Assembly: GCF_003241315.1 (NCBI RefSeq)
Contig: NZ_QFOZ01000004.1
Span: 1 to 64,000 of the forward strand
Reading direction: 5' to 3'
Length of the DNA stretch: 64,000 bases
From: Lawsonella clevelandensis
Lineage (GTDB): Bacteria > Actinomycetota > Actinomycetes > Mycobacteriales > Mycobacteriaceae
This document shows, piece after piece, positions 56,601 through 64,000 of this stretch. Positions within the stretch are counted from its first letter, which is position 1. The number at the start of each line of letters is the position of its first letter. Under the pieces are notes generated by a model, which was not told the origin of the DNA, made no database searches, and saw only the letters and a list, made by a program, of their open reading frames with translations. The position numbers were made by a program, and so were the translations under genes.

Positions 56601-56666
56601 GCCACCAGCACTGAGAGATAGTGTGGCTGCGGCGAATCCGAGGGCCACTTTGGTTATTCCTCTCAT
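53655..56666 (-). CDS. Family member E: giant hydrophobic glycine-zipper protein with internal repeats and ssrA-like C terminus
   Basis: 1003 residues from the ATG at 56666 (GGAGGAG six bases upstream; the frame opens earlier at 56720). Signal peptide about 1-29 (ANA then QE). Motif FLSQSLTLIGRDVL near residue 73. From about 100 to 960 it is nearly continuous Gly/Ala/Ile/Leu/Val with GxxxG spacing and very few charges, enough for more than 20 membrane segments. It contains two exact copies of a 30-residue unit and three near-exact copies of a 31-residue unit. The tail (NKKNPATVLAEKL...NTIQNDYALAT) is polar and ends like the tmRNA tag except for the last residue. Nothing similar in length or composition comes to mind from known families. 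Confidence 0.8.
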   Translation of the reverse strand: MRGITKVALGFAAATLSLSAGGAIANAQEVPTPPSPTTHTVVHHEPLALAGTIEQHIQNHPTVPAGEILDFLSQSLTLIGRDVLTNTGSNTAHPAQKSDGTTTDGSNEDILGEITTAATGTLVGALTGGTAGGLLSLPGALIGGGTGSLAGIVIGKIGGGLTGTAIGTVTKTIIDLPLAVPLALAHAVEGGIVGKLALPLTKGGISAVAGALPGVRNAGIAGVLSFIPGLVVNGIFGGLLGKPILIIVKNIADLANATIIPAVTGLQGLLVGNVLGGLLSDGIHFIEGSIVGQAVGAGIALLNDGIAALAGGLIGAGITGLIAASINALIGLFNSWPIGATIGAIGAGVAGIITALLGDGLAIPLRWIGALGGFLTAPIAGIITALLGDGLAIPLRWIGALGGFLTAPIAGIGGLLVPTAIPFAIGVFGSLMASFVMVQVGAIMAIIGLLHITGINIFLLGVAIGFNNLLNGLGLAVLFRVIHGLIGRVLGFLAGAAIGKLLVFAANIGLAQLLGLTARIPGFLLGAAIGKLLVFAANIGLAQLLGLTAHIPGFLLGAAIGKLLVFAANIGLAQLLGLAAAAFAFLPVAGIGKALAAGFGLVVAFIIGHIAGKLAFLPAAIIAPQIIFAIGLLVPLAVGFIGGIAGVGLLHWIARIAGWIVGPMGAMLFGIAGFNIAVAINTVCWFLLLPLLLTPRLGKGLLVLPLALVFALKIAGLAFIITEMFVGLPVAGLVFIGLSVINGLIGAGVFAAVGAVLDLVLNVPFAFITSLLVERLIGATIFGFFGPILGSLIGAVLGSIIGIPGAIIGAIIGAVIGAISGTASGLLFSKGIPYILQTLIPQICAQIGRPELAKDIKNTVIGVLKIVGPILSIAPATSAGALVGFGLGVVIGTGAIIIGTVAGAIIGSIIAVIIPILFIAAPIGSIIVGFGLGVTAFVISAGVGAVVGAVIGTIIGSVVTAILQGNKKNPATVLAEKLQTTTSVDTPVTVRNNTIQNDYALAT
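54933..55199 (-). repeat. Three 93-base tandem repeats in gene E
   Basis: Copies begin at 54933, 55026 and 55119, each 93 bases (31 codons). The first two differ at only a few bases and the third diverges in its last 15. They encode copies of a unit containing LLVFAANIGLAQL and IPGFLLGAAIGK. The exact period and near-identity indicate recent expansion by recombination or slippage. Confidence 0.9.
55431..55610 (-). repeat. Two exact 90-base tandem repeats in gene E
   Basis: Copies 55431-55520 and 55521-55610 appear identical. They encode a 30-residue unit containing LLGDGLAIPLRWIGALGG and FLTAPIAG. A third, partial copy starts at 55611 (gatgccagca) and soon diverges. Confidence 0.9.
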
Positions 56667-57222
56667 GGTGTTCTCCTCCGTGAGAAAGCTAGTAATAGGT
56701 TTAGTAATAGGTATTGTCAAATAGTTGCCTACTTTTAACGTAGCTCTCTCGAGGGGGGAAAGTAAGAGTTTCTACCGAACTTAGCGTGGGGGTGTGATAA
56801 ATTACGCGTTTCTTTGTTGTTTTTGGTGCATATGTTTATGTCCTGGACATATGTAGGAAACATAATGTTATTGCGTAAACGCTATCTAGTTATGTGTGCT
56901 ATATGTGCTGTTGCTTGTTATATAGGCTGCATACATATGTGGCGCCTCTCCTGTTAGGAAAAGCGCCACATACTGGTCTTATTAAATTATTGTTCGTGTT
57001 GTAGTTCTGTCTGGAATTGTTCTAGCGGTACAGGATTTTGGGCAGTTAGGGCAGTGCCAGTGTGAACGATGAGAATCTTGTTATTCTTCTCGATGTCGTT
57101 CTTCTTGTTAGTGTCCTAGTAGTGTCCTTATTTTTATTTTTGTTGTCATTATTTTGCCGTCGTATTTGATGTTTTTGGCGGCTTGTAATGAACTTCCTGC
57201 ACCTATCTAGTGGTTTCCCATG
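56667..57222. other. Intergenic region between family genes E and F
   Basis: This 556-base AT-rich gap contains the perfect 13-base palindrome atgtcctggacat (56838-56850), a possible operator about 170 bases upstream of gene E. A hairpin at 56936-56972 probably ends gene F. The segment 57100-57200 has short direct repeats (tagtgtcct twice). No gene was seen. Confidence 0.5.
56936..56972 (-). terminator. Hairpin downstream of gene F
   Basis: tatgtggcgc (56936-56945) pairs with gcgccacata (56963-56972) around a 17-base loop. It lies about 250 bases after the gene F stop on the minus strand. Confidence 0.45.
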
Positions 57223-59715
57223 CTAGGCGGCTAGCACGTAGTCGCCCTGGGCAGCGTAGTTGCCGTGAAGGCTCATGGCCTTCTTTTTCTTGGCGTTGCT
57301 GCCTTTCTTACCACCTTTGTTGCCCTTGCTGTTTCCTCCCTTTTTCTTCGGGGCAGGCATGGGGGGCGGGAGCTGTCGTCGTCTTCGTCTTGTAGTAGCG
57401 GTAGGCAAGGGCAGCTGCGGCACCGAGTGCGCCTGTGATGGTGGCACCTACGCCTGCGCCGAGGGCTGCTAGTGAGATTCCACCGCCGAGTGCGCCGAGT
57501 GTGGTACCAACACTGCTGCTCAGTGCCTTGATAGCAAGTCCTGCCAGTGCTGTGATGGCAAAGATTGCCAGGGAGAGGAGAGCACTACGAATGTTGGCTT
57601 TGGTGAAACCAAACGCGTTGATACCGCCGAATGCTGCAAGGACACTGAATAGTGCTGCGTTGATGGCGTGTAGCACTGCCAGGGCAGCGAGTGCGCTGGC
57701 AGTAATGCCGCTTGCGGGGGTAAGGATGGCTTTCGCACTGTCTACTGCGGCAAGACCCAGGTAGATAAGTGCGAGTGCAGCGTTAGCAATGGTGGGAAGG
57801 ATGAAGGCGAGGAAACCTGCATTGTTCCACAGTGTGAGGCCACCGTTAAGGAGGATGAGTCCACTGTTAATGACGGCAAGGCTGCCCAGGAGAATAGCCA
57901 TGACGGTATGGAAGTTCGTAGCGAGTGCTATACCGGCGAAGATGGCGGTTAGGAGTGCGCAACCTGCGGAGATTGTGATGTGGAATCCCGCGCTAATGGT
58001 GCCAAGGATAACGAGAATGTTGGGGAATCCCAGTCCAAGGAACCAGATGGCGTGGTGGATAACGGGGAGGAGCCCCAGAAGTGCCAGGTTTCCAACGAGG
58101 AAGGTGAGGCCGCTGAGGAGAAGGAACCAGGTATTGTTCCAGAGCGCTAATGCCCCGTTGAGGAGGCCTGCGACGGTGTTAATAATGCCGGGGGCTGCTA
58201 GCAGGGCGCCGGCAAGCCCCAGTGCGGGGCAGAAGACCGCGAAGGTAAGGGCGAAGATAAGCCCTGTAGCTGCGGAGATCTCGGAGAAGAATCTGTTGAT
58301 GGCCCACAGGATGGCGTTTATGCCAGTGGAGTAGGTCATGACGATCTTGAGACCCAGCGTTGGCATTACGAAGAGGAAGTTAACGGAATTAATGGCAAGA
58401 ATGCCGAAGCCCCACGATATGACGCGGAACATGATGGGGTTCACCACAGGGGCAATGGCTAGCAGGATAAGTGCTATGCCGAGGGCAGTCTGTGGGAGAA
58501 GGAAGAATACGATAGTGCCGTTCAGTAGTGCCAGTGGCCCATTAATGATGAAGGCCTGGATAGCGTCGATGGTTGCCAGGTTGAGGTTGAGAACCGTGGC
58601 GAAGGAGGCCGCTAGCTGGGGGATCAGCCGGTTGATGGTTTGGATACCGTTAAGGGCTGAGAGGGCAGCGCCTACTGGGTTCAAGAGAGCCGGGATTGCG
58701 CTGAGCAGCGCAATGCTGCTTCTGTTGACGGCTTGGAGGTAGTCAATTACTGCGCCGATAATGGTTCCGCCGGAGATAACGCCGGCAAGCGGTGTGGCAA
58801 TGCCACGGTTAAAGGCTTGAATGGTGTTTATAAGGGCCAGGGTGCCAAGTCCAACAGCGGTGGTGCTGGTAAGTATGGCTCCGCCGATGGTGGCGAGGGT
58901 TTCAGTGCCGTTGATGAGAGTTGCGGCACCGAAGCCGGCAGTTTTTAGGCTATGCCAAGCTGCTCCAGCTGTACGGTTGATGGCCTGTATGCCGTTCAGA
59001 ATAGATACGGGGATCGCTAGGGGGTGCCAACTGCTACTGCGGTAGCGGCAATGGCTCGGTTAATAGCTTGTGCACTGTTGAGGATTGCAGCGGGAGCTGC
59101 GACAGCAGCGAGGCTGCCGTTACCAAGGACACCAATTGTGTTAATGGTGTTGGGAATGACTGCTGCGCCAGTGGTGATTAGCGTACCAATAGTGTTGACG
59201 ATTGGCTTACTAACAAGGTAGCCAATGCTAGCTCCTATGCCGCCTCCAACAAGTGCCCCGGGTATGCCGGCGATGGAGCCGGTGATTGCTCCGGCGGGTG
59301 CTCCGATGGCGGCGCCTATTCCGGCTGCTCGGGCAATGTTTTCAGGGGTGTCTTTGCCCCCATTACCGTTATTGCTGGTGGGGGCAATACTGGCTGACAG
59401 GTTCTGTGCAGCGTTCTGTGCGGTACGCTCCGCCTTTTTGAGAATGTCGCGGCCTGCCAGGGTGGTGGAGTCAATAACAAAGTTGACTGCAGTATTGGGA
59501 AGTGTGGGGGAGGACGGGAGATCCTGGGTAGTCACAGTAATACTGTGTAGATCAGTACTGTGTAAGCCAGTACTGTGCAGCACACTGGCTGTGGTGGCGG
59601 AGGCGGGTGACGATGGGGTAGTGGTCACCTCTTGTGCGTGTGCTATTCCGCTACCGATAGCGAGTGACAAGGCTGCGGAGGAGCATACCGCAGCCCATCT
59701 AGCCACTTGTTTCAT
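57223..59715 (-). pseudogene. Family member F: long repeat protein broken by two homopolymer frameshifts
   Basis: Read with two corrections this is one gene of about 830 residues. It starts at the ATG at 59715 (AAGGAG upstream) with a signal peptide (AHA then QE) and the motif FVIDSTTLAGRDIL. The first frame stops at 59017, right after a run of five G (59020-59024, plus strand). The frame then open continues without a stop from 59019 to 57308, with recurring LNGIQAINR-type units about every 40 residues and long hydrophobic stretches. A run of six G (57361-57366) shifts again into a Lys/Gly-rich tail (KKKGGNSKGNKGGKKG) ending AAQGDYVLAA at 57223. Causes could be real decay, phase variation or base-calling errors. 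Confidence 0.75.
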
Positions 59716-60112
59716 AGCTTTCTCCTTTTAGTAATCTCTTATACGTTGACTTATCGAATTATTCCTCGATGCCATTATAGTATCCGCAATATGTCATGCC
59801 AGTTTACGGAAGTACTAGTAGCGTACAGAGCGAGAGAACAGGGTTCGTTTTCCATTATTCGCAGTAAAAGACCACTTGTACGGAGTTGGTCATGAACAAC
59901 TGATGTTCTTTAGATGTATTTTTACAGCTTTGTTTACTCTCTATACATTCTTTTATCGAGGGCTACATCTTTGGGGATAACCATGTGTCGTAGGTAGTGG
60001 AGATACTGCACGGTCCTTAATACTTAATACATAAGTGGGTGGGGTACCTTCCCCTTAAAAGGAAGGTATCCCACCCACTAATACGTTATGGCGTAATGCT
60101 ATATATGAAGGC
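59716..60112. other. Intergenic region between family genes F and G
   Basis: This 397-base gap has the promoter region of gene F at the left (no clear -10/-35 seen) and the terminator of gene G at 60033-60080. I see nothing else in it. Confidence 0.5.
60033..60080 (-). terminator. Terminator of gene G
   Basis: A 20-pair stem (60033-60052 with 60061-60080, core gtgggtggggtaccttcc), mismatched at one or two positions with an eight-base loop, about 33 bases after the gene G stop. Confidence 0.75.
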
Positions 60113-61561
60113 TTAGGCGGCTAGCGCGTAGTTGCTACGAGTACGAATCTTGTCGAGAGGATTCGTCATCTTCTTAGCAGTGTCGTCTTTTCCGAAGCCT
60201 TTAACGGTGATGTCCTTCTTGTGAAGAAGAGTAACAATGGCAAGGCTTATACCGGCACCTAGGGCTGCACCGAGGAGGGCGCAGGTAAGAGCACCGGGAA
60301 TACCGGCTGCGGCACCAAATGGGATGCCGAGGGCGGTGCCAACGATGGGGCCAACGAGTCCCAGAATGGTTGCCACAATAAGACGGCCAATGAGCAGTCC
60401 ACCAAGGAGGAAGGACGTTATGGCGCAGTGCAGCATGCCAAGGATTCCACCAAAGGTTGCCAGGATGATGGCGAATCTACCCGCATTGCGTAGGGATAGC
60501 AGGAAAAAGATACCAGTTTTAAGAACGATGAAAGTGGGAAGACCAGCAATAGTGGCAGCTATTGCGGCTTTGAAGAGGGTGCGCGTTCCTGCTAGGGGGA
60601 GGCATAGGAGTAGAAGCCCAGCGTGTCCGGCGATAATGCCGCTGAGTCCTAACCGGGCAAGAAGTGCTCCGGCAGCAGCGCCAAAGAGGAAGGCCATTGT
60701 GTGGAGGATTGGACCACCTAGCGGCACGCAGAGGCGAGTAGCACTACCGCCGAGGATGGCACCTACTGCCATAGCAGTGAGGTGGCCACCCATTATTCCA
60801 AGAATGGACCCTATTGTAAGGCTGGGAAGAACAGCGATTGTCCCTCTGATAAGTGCGGCCGGTGTGGTGACCATCAGTGTGGGGATGACGGCTAGCGCAG
60901 AGGATTTAAGACATTTGTGGATGGGGTTAATAACAATACCGGGGAGGATGCCGAGGGGGGCACGACGTGCTGCTCCGAATAGTACGTAAAATGGCATGGT
61001 GAGGAGTACTTCGGAGATAGCTCCGGCGACTGTACCGATAATGTTGCCGGCTAGTCTTCCGCCTAGATGGCCAGCAACGGATCCTACTGTGCCTCCTACG
61101 AACGCCCCTGGTAGTCCGGCGGCTACTGCACCGATGGGGGTTCCGGCTAGTGCTCCAGCTACGGTGCTACCAATGATGGTGCGGTATTCGTTTTCGCTAA
61201 TACCTGTGGTGTCGTCACTGTCTGTACCTGTATGGTTGGCGCTTGTGTGTTTGGTGGCGCCTGTGAGGATGTCGCGGCCAGCAAGGTTGAGTGATTGGGT
61301 GAGGAAATCTAGGATTTCGCGTGGGGGTAGTGGTGCGTGTTTTGTGGAGTCTTTATGGTCCGTGTCGTGGTGCTCGATGGTGATGATGGGGTGCGTGGAG
61401 CCATCATGGTGAGCAATGTTGTTAACGGTGTCGTGTGCAGTGCGTAGGACTGCGATGGGAGTGTCGGCGGGTGTTTCTTCGGCTTGTGCCATTGCATTGC
61501 CCGCTGTAAGAGATAAAGCAGCCAGGGAAATTCCTAGGGCCACTTTGTTTATCCCTCTCAT
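60113..61561 (-). CDS. Family member G: secreted/membrane glycine-zipper protein with ssrA-like C terminus
   Basis: 482 residues from the ATG at 61561 with AAGGAG eight bases upstream. The signal peptide (MRGINKVALGISLAALSLTAG..., cleavage near AQA/EE) closely resembles that of E. The motif FLTQSLNLAGRDIL lies near residue 90, after a His/Asp/Thr-rich stretch (IEHHDTDHKDS). The core (about 130-430) is Gly/Ala/Ile/Leu-rich with GxxxG spacing and few charges. The last 40 residues are basic and polar (HKKDITVKGFGKDD...) and end KIRTRSNYALAA. The function is unknown; export and membrane insertion are inferred. Of the right-hand group, E and G are the two unbroken genes. Confidence 0.8.
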   Translation of the reverse strand: MRGINKVALGISLAALSLTAGNAMAQAEETPADTPIAVLRTAHDTVNNIAHHDGSTHPIITIEHHDTDHKDSTKHAPLPPREILDFLTQSLNLAGRDILTGATKHTSANHTGTDSDDTTGISENEYRTIIGSTVAGALAGTPIGAVAAGLPGAFVGGTVGSVAGHLGGRLAGNIIGTVAGAISEVLLTMPFYVLFGAARRAPLGILPGIVINPIHKCLKSSALAVIPTLMVTTPAALIRGTIAVLPSLTIGSILGIMGGHLTAMAVGAILGGSATRLCVPLGGPILHTMAFLFGAAAGALLARLGLSGIIAGHAGLLLLCLPLAGTRTLFKAAIAATIAGLPTFIVLKTGIFFLLSLRNAGRFAIILATFGGILGMLHCAITSFLLGGLLIGRLIVATILGLVGPIVGTALGIPFGAAAGIPGALTCALLGAALGAGISLAIVTLLHKKDITVKGFGKDDTAKKMTNPLDKIRTRSNYALAA

Positions 61562-61943
61562 TGTATTTTCTCCTTGAGTAGGAATGAGTATAAATGTGCG
61601 ACTGGGATGCGTCTCCTTTCTAAGGATAGTCAGGGCTGTGGCAAATGCTAGTGATCTGGCAGAAGTTCATATTGTTACTGAAGTGTCTTCTGAAAATGTT
61701 TAGGTAATGTTTCCTAATTTTGGTGATATTTGAAGCGGGAGTGTAGGTTACACAGTTTTGTGGTGGGGTCTGTGAAACGTGTGTGTGGGGGGCATGCGCT
61801 TGGGGCGAGTGGTATAGGGGGGTGGTGGGGCATTGTGTGGATGGGTTGTGGTGTGTAAATAGGAACTGGGGTGCCTTCCTGTGTGGAGGGCACCCCAGTG
61901 TGTGTATGAACTTATGTGTCAATCTACGTTTTAGGAAGGTTGG
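61562..61943. other. Intergenic region between family genes G and H
   Basis: This 382-base gap is GT-rich in the middle (61760-61860, plus strand). It carries a hairpin at 61865-61899 that probably terminates gene H. No credible gene was found. Confidence 0.5.
61865..61899 (-). terminator. Terminator of gene H
   Basis: actggggtgcc (61865-61875) pairs with ggcaccccagt (61889-61899). The sequence is almost the same as the stem after gene E (53578-53620), as if duplicated with the genes. Confidence 0.7.
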
Positions 61944-63553
61944 TTACTTCTTGAGTACTTCCTTGTAGATGTACATGTAGGCTACGCCTCCGAGGGCTCC
62001 GAGGATGGTTCCCCAGAAAGCACCAGGAATGCTGGCGGTTGCACCAGCTACACCACCAAGGCTTGCACCGGTGAAGGCACCAGCCGCGAATCCTAGAGCA
62101 CTGAGAACAATGCCCGGCAGGACAGTGAGAAGGTGAATTCCTTCTGCAAGTGCAGCCTTGAAAAGGTTGTGCACAACAAACAATCCACTGGCGAGTACCA
62201 CAGCACCATTCTTGATGAGGAGGATGCGATCAAGTACCTTCAGAGCAATGCGCTTCAAAGCAGCAGCGCCAAAGGCAAGAGTGTCAATGCCATTCTTGAT
62301 CTTAAGAATCTTGTTGAACTTCTTGAGACCAATGAAAACCGGGATAGCCAGGCCAGCGGCAATGATCTGCTTACCGTTGTGGAGGACGCGTACTGCATCG
62401 AGGGCCTGGGCAGCGATGTTAGCTACAGCGAACTTTGTTCCAAGGAGGGACAGTGGAAGATTGACAGCTACCTGAACACCGTTGATAACGAAGCGTACGG
62501 CTTCGAGGTTCTGGGCAGCGAGGTTAAGACCAGTATTAATGCGGGCAGCATTAGCAATCTGATGCTGTAGAACAGCGAACTTAAGCAGAAAAGCCTTTGC
62601 TGCCACACCAGGGACGGGCATGGGAAGCGCTAAGCCGCACTTAAAAGTGCTAGATTGCCTGCGATGAAAGCAACAGTACCGTCAAAGAGTACCTGTTTTC
62701 CGTTGTGGAGGACGCGTAGGCCATCGATCTTCTGGGCAGCGATGTTAGCTGCGGGCAGGATACCTGCTAGCAGTAGGCGGCGTTCCAGGAATGCTTGGCG
62801 TCCGTTGTGGAGGACGCGTACAGCATCGAGGCCCTGGGCAGCGATGTTAGCAGGAATGGTAGCTCCAGCTAGGAGTGCATCAACACCGTCTAGAACGGCA
62901 AGGTTCTTGTCGATAATTTGAGCGACGAAATTCCCTGCAGCAAGCTTAACGTCGACGAGGGCGTGCTTACCATTGCGAGCTGCTAGAGCGGCATCGATGA
63001 TCTGCTTATTAACGCCAATGGTAGGCAGGGCAGCTTTTACTGCGTGGAAGTTACGAGCGACCTTGGTAGCGACAGCAGGTACACTACCGATAACCGGTCC
63101 AGCAGCAGCACCGATAGTGCCGCCAATTACTGCACCGGGGATGCCGAGAAGGCCGCCAGCTAGCGCGCCTTCAATAGCACCAGTGGAACCACTGCTAACC
63201 GCAGCTTTGAGGTAATCGCTCTTATCGTTACTATTATTATCGTTGCCGTCTGCTCGAACGTTAATGGTTGTGGTAGGCGACATCAGTGAATTGCGCTTAG
63301 CGTTCTTGAGGGTGTCTCGGCCGGCAAGCTTAAGAGCATCTTCAAGGAAAGCAACCGCGTCACTTGACGGAGCCGGAGTGTCCGGAATATTCCACGAGGC
63401 TAGATTCGCGCCGCGAACCACGTTAGTGCTCACGGTAGTGTCTAGTCCTTGTGGAGCCTCAGGCACTTCCTGTGCATGTGCCACACCGCTACCAATAGCG
63501 AGTGACAGTGTGGCTGCCGCAATCGCAGCAGCCGACTTTGTTAGAGTTTGCAT
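61944..63553 (-). pseudogene. Family member H: helical repeat protein split by a frameshift
   Basis: The first frame, 62630-63553 (ATG with AAGGAG six bases upstream), has the signal peptide (AHA then QE), the motif FLEDALKLAGRDTL, a short glycine-zipper segment and then repeats. It stops after NLALLSAA. The second frame, 61944-62621, begins nine bases later and continues the same repeat pattern to EVLKK. One added T in gcggcttagcg (about 62633-62638) would join them into about 536 residues. The repeat unit is close to NIAAQxLDAVRVLHNGKQ, with at least three strong and several weak copies. The protein is more polar than A, B, E and G and lacks the YALAA tail, but the final segment is again a glycine-zipper. 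Confidence 0.7.
62374..62851 (-). repeat. Three dispersed 50-base repeats in gene H
   Basis: Nearly identical segments lie at 62374-62423, 62700-62749 and 62802-62851 (core cgttgtggaggacgcgta... cagcgatgttag). Each encodes NIAAQxLDxxRVLHNG. The last two are 102 bases apart, an exact multiple of three. They lie on both sides of the frameshift. Confidence 0.8.
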
Positions 63554-63745
63554 CACTTTCTCCTTAAAAGTTAGAAATGCAATTCACGCGGAGGAGACCT
63601 CCCGCGAGTGTTTCGAGGTTAGCATTTAGCCCATTGGAGATATAGCGATTTTTGGTTATTTTTGTGTGAACTAGGTAATAGATCGCTTCTTGCAGTGTGA
63701 ATTTCGTTCGAATAGCTATGGTAGGAGGTGTCTTCTCCCTTCTTG

Positions 63746-64000
63746 ATGGTTTCAGTTTTTCGTGATAATAATCGCTTACAGCTAACCCCTCTGAAGACCT
63801 TTTCTATAGAGGTTGCCATTTTCGTAGCAGTAGGAATCTATGCCGCCCTCACTGCTATCACATCTCTCAACACTGCTTCTGCATACCGTCTATGGGGTTA
63901 CATCACTCTTCCCTCCTGCATAGTAGCAATCGCCTACTTAACTACCCTCTACTACCTTTCTCGCCATCATTCCCACCATCATTTCCCCGCACTAGCCCCC
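63746..64000 (+). CDS. N-terminal part of a small membrane protein (3' truncated)
   Basis: The frame is open from an ATG at 63746 to the end of the window (85 codons) with no stop. After a polar start (MVSVFRDNNRLQLTPLKTF) there are two hydrophobic segments (SIEVAIFVAVGIYAALTAI and LPSCIVAIAYLTTLYYL), then a His-rich stretch (RHHSHHHF). A TTG directly before the ATG and a GTG at 63728 are other possible starts; GGAGG at 63724 is too far from the ATG to be ideal. Mycobacterial synteny would put a GtrA-like protein (Rv3789) near dprE1, but I see no convincing similarity. The function is unknown. Confidence 0.5.
   Translation, partial: MVSVFRDNNRLQLTPLKTFSIEVAIFVAVGIYAALTAITSLNTASAYRLWGYITLPSCIVAIAYLTTLYYLSRHHSHHHFPALAP

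Noticed and set aside
61620..61922. 100-codon minus-strand frame between G and H
   Set aside because: Low-complexity His/Thr/Pro-rich translation of a GT-rich intergenic stretch that includes the gene H terminator.

Overview
The window comes from a mycolic-acid-bearing actinobacterium of the order Mycobacteriales (Corynebacteriales). It carries most of the arabinogalactan and mycolate assembly genes known from Mycobacterium and Corynebacterium: glf, glfT2, the decaprenyl-phosphoribose pathway (UbiA-type synthase, PAP2 phosphatase, dprE1, dprE2), two emb genes, aftA, fadD32, pks13, accD4, two mycolyltransferases and the cutinase-like Rv3802c homologue. The species cannot be fixed from the sequence. 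A lineage outside the well-studied genera (for example a Lawsonella-like one) is only a guess, based on two emb genes and a reshuffled gene order.

Layout. 1-414: end of a Gly/Pro/Gln-rich protein. 749-2191: secreted PAP2 acid phosphatase. 2604-7030 (minus): glycerol block glpD, glpF-glpK. 7308-9684: PlsC-like acyltransferase with a long helical tail, then a frameshifted HAD phosphatase (neighbours like Rv3813c-Rv3816c). 9808-13904 (minus): three tandem secreted LIP-family lipases. 14166-27314 (plus): glf, glfT2, PAP2 phosphatase, DUF732 protein, fadD32, pks13, ubiA. 27311-27820 (minus): small secreted protein behind a DtxR/IdeR-type box. 28313-34342 (plus): two mycolyltransferases, DUF732 lipoprotein, cutinase-like lipase, accD4. 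34508-41587 (minus): two emb arabinosyltransferases. 44131-46287 (minus): aftA. 51068-53390 (minus): dprE1-dprE2.

Between and beyond these, from 41912 to 63553, lies what I consider the novel part: eight loci (called A to H here) of one paralogous family. Each has an AxA-type signal peptide followed by Gln/Glu. Seven keep a motif of the form F-L-x-D-S-x-x-L-x-G-R-D-x-L about 40-60 residues further on. A very hydrophobic Gly/Ala/Ile/Leu core (glycine-zipper-like) follows. In six of the eight a short polar, basic tail ends in YALAA or a one-residue variant. That ending matches the end of the tmRNA (ssrA) degradation tag of actinobacteria (DYALAA), here encoded in the genes themselves. Four members (A-D) are on the plus strand left of dprE2-dprE1 and four (E-H) on the minus strand right of it. 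Several are broken at short homopolymers, and E and H contain near-identical DNA repeats, so the locus looks fast-evolving.

How the genes fit together. Glf and GlfT2 supply and polymerise galactofuranose. UbiA, the PAP2 phosphatase, DprE1 and DprE2 make decaprenyl-phospho-arabinose. AftA and the Emb proteins use it to build arabinan. FadD32, Pks13 and AccD4 make mycolic acids, and the mycolyltransferases load them onto trehalose and arabinan. The A-H family sits inside this envelope locus, which suggests, but does not prove, a cell-envelope role.
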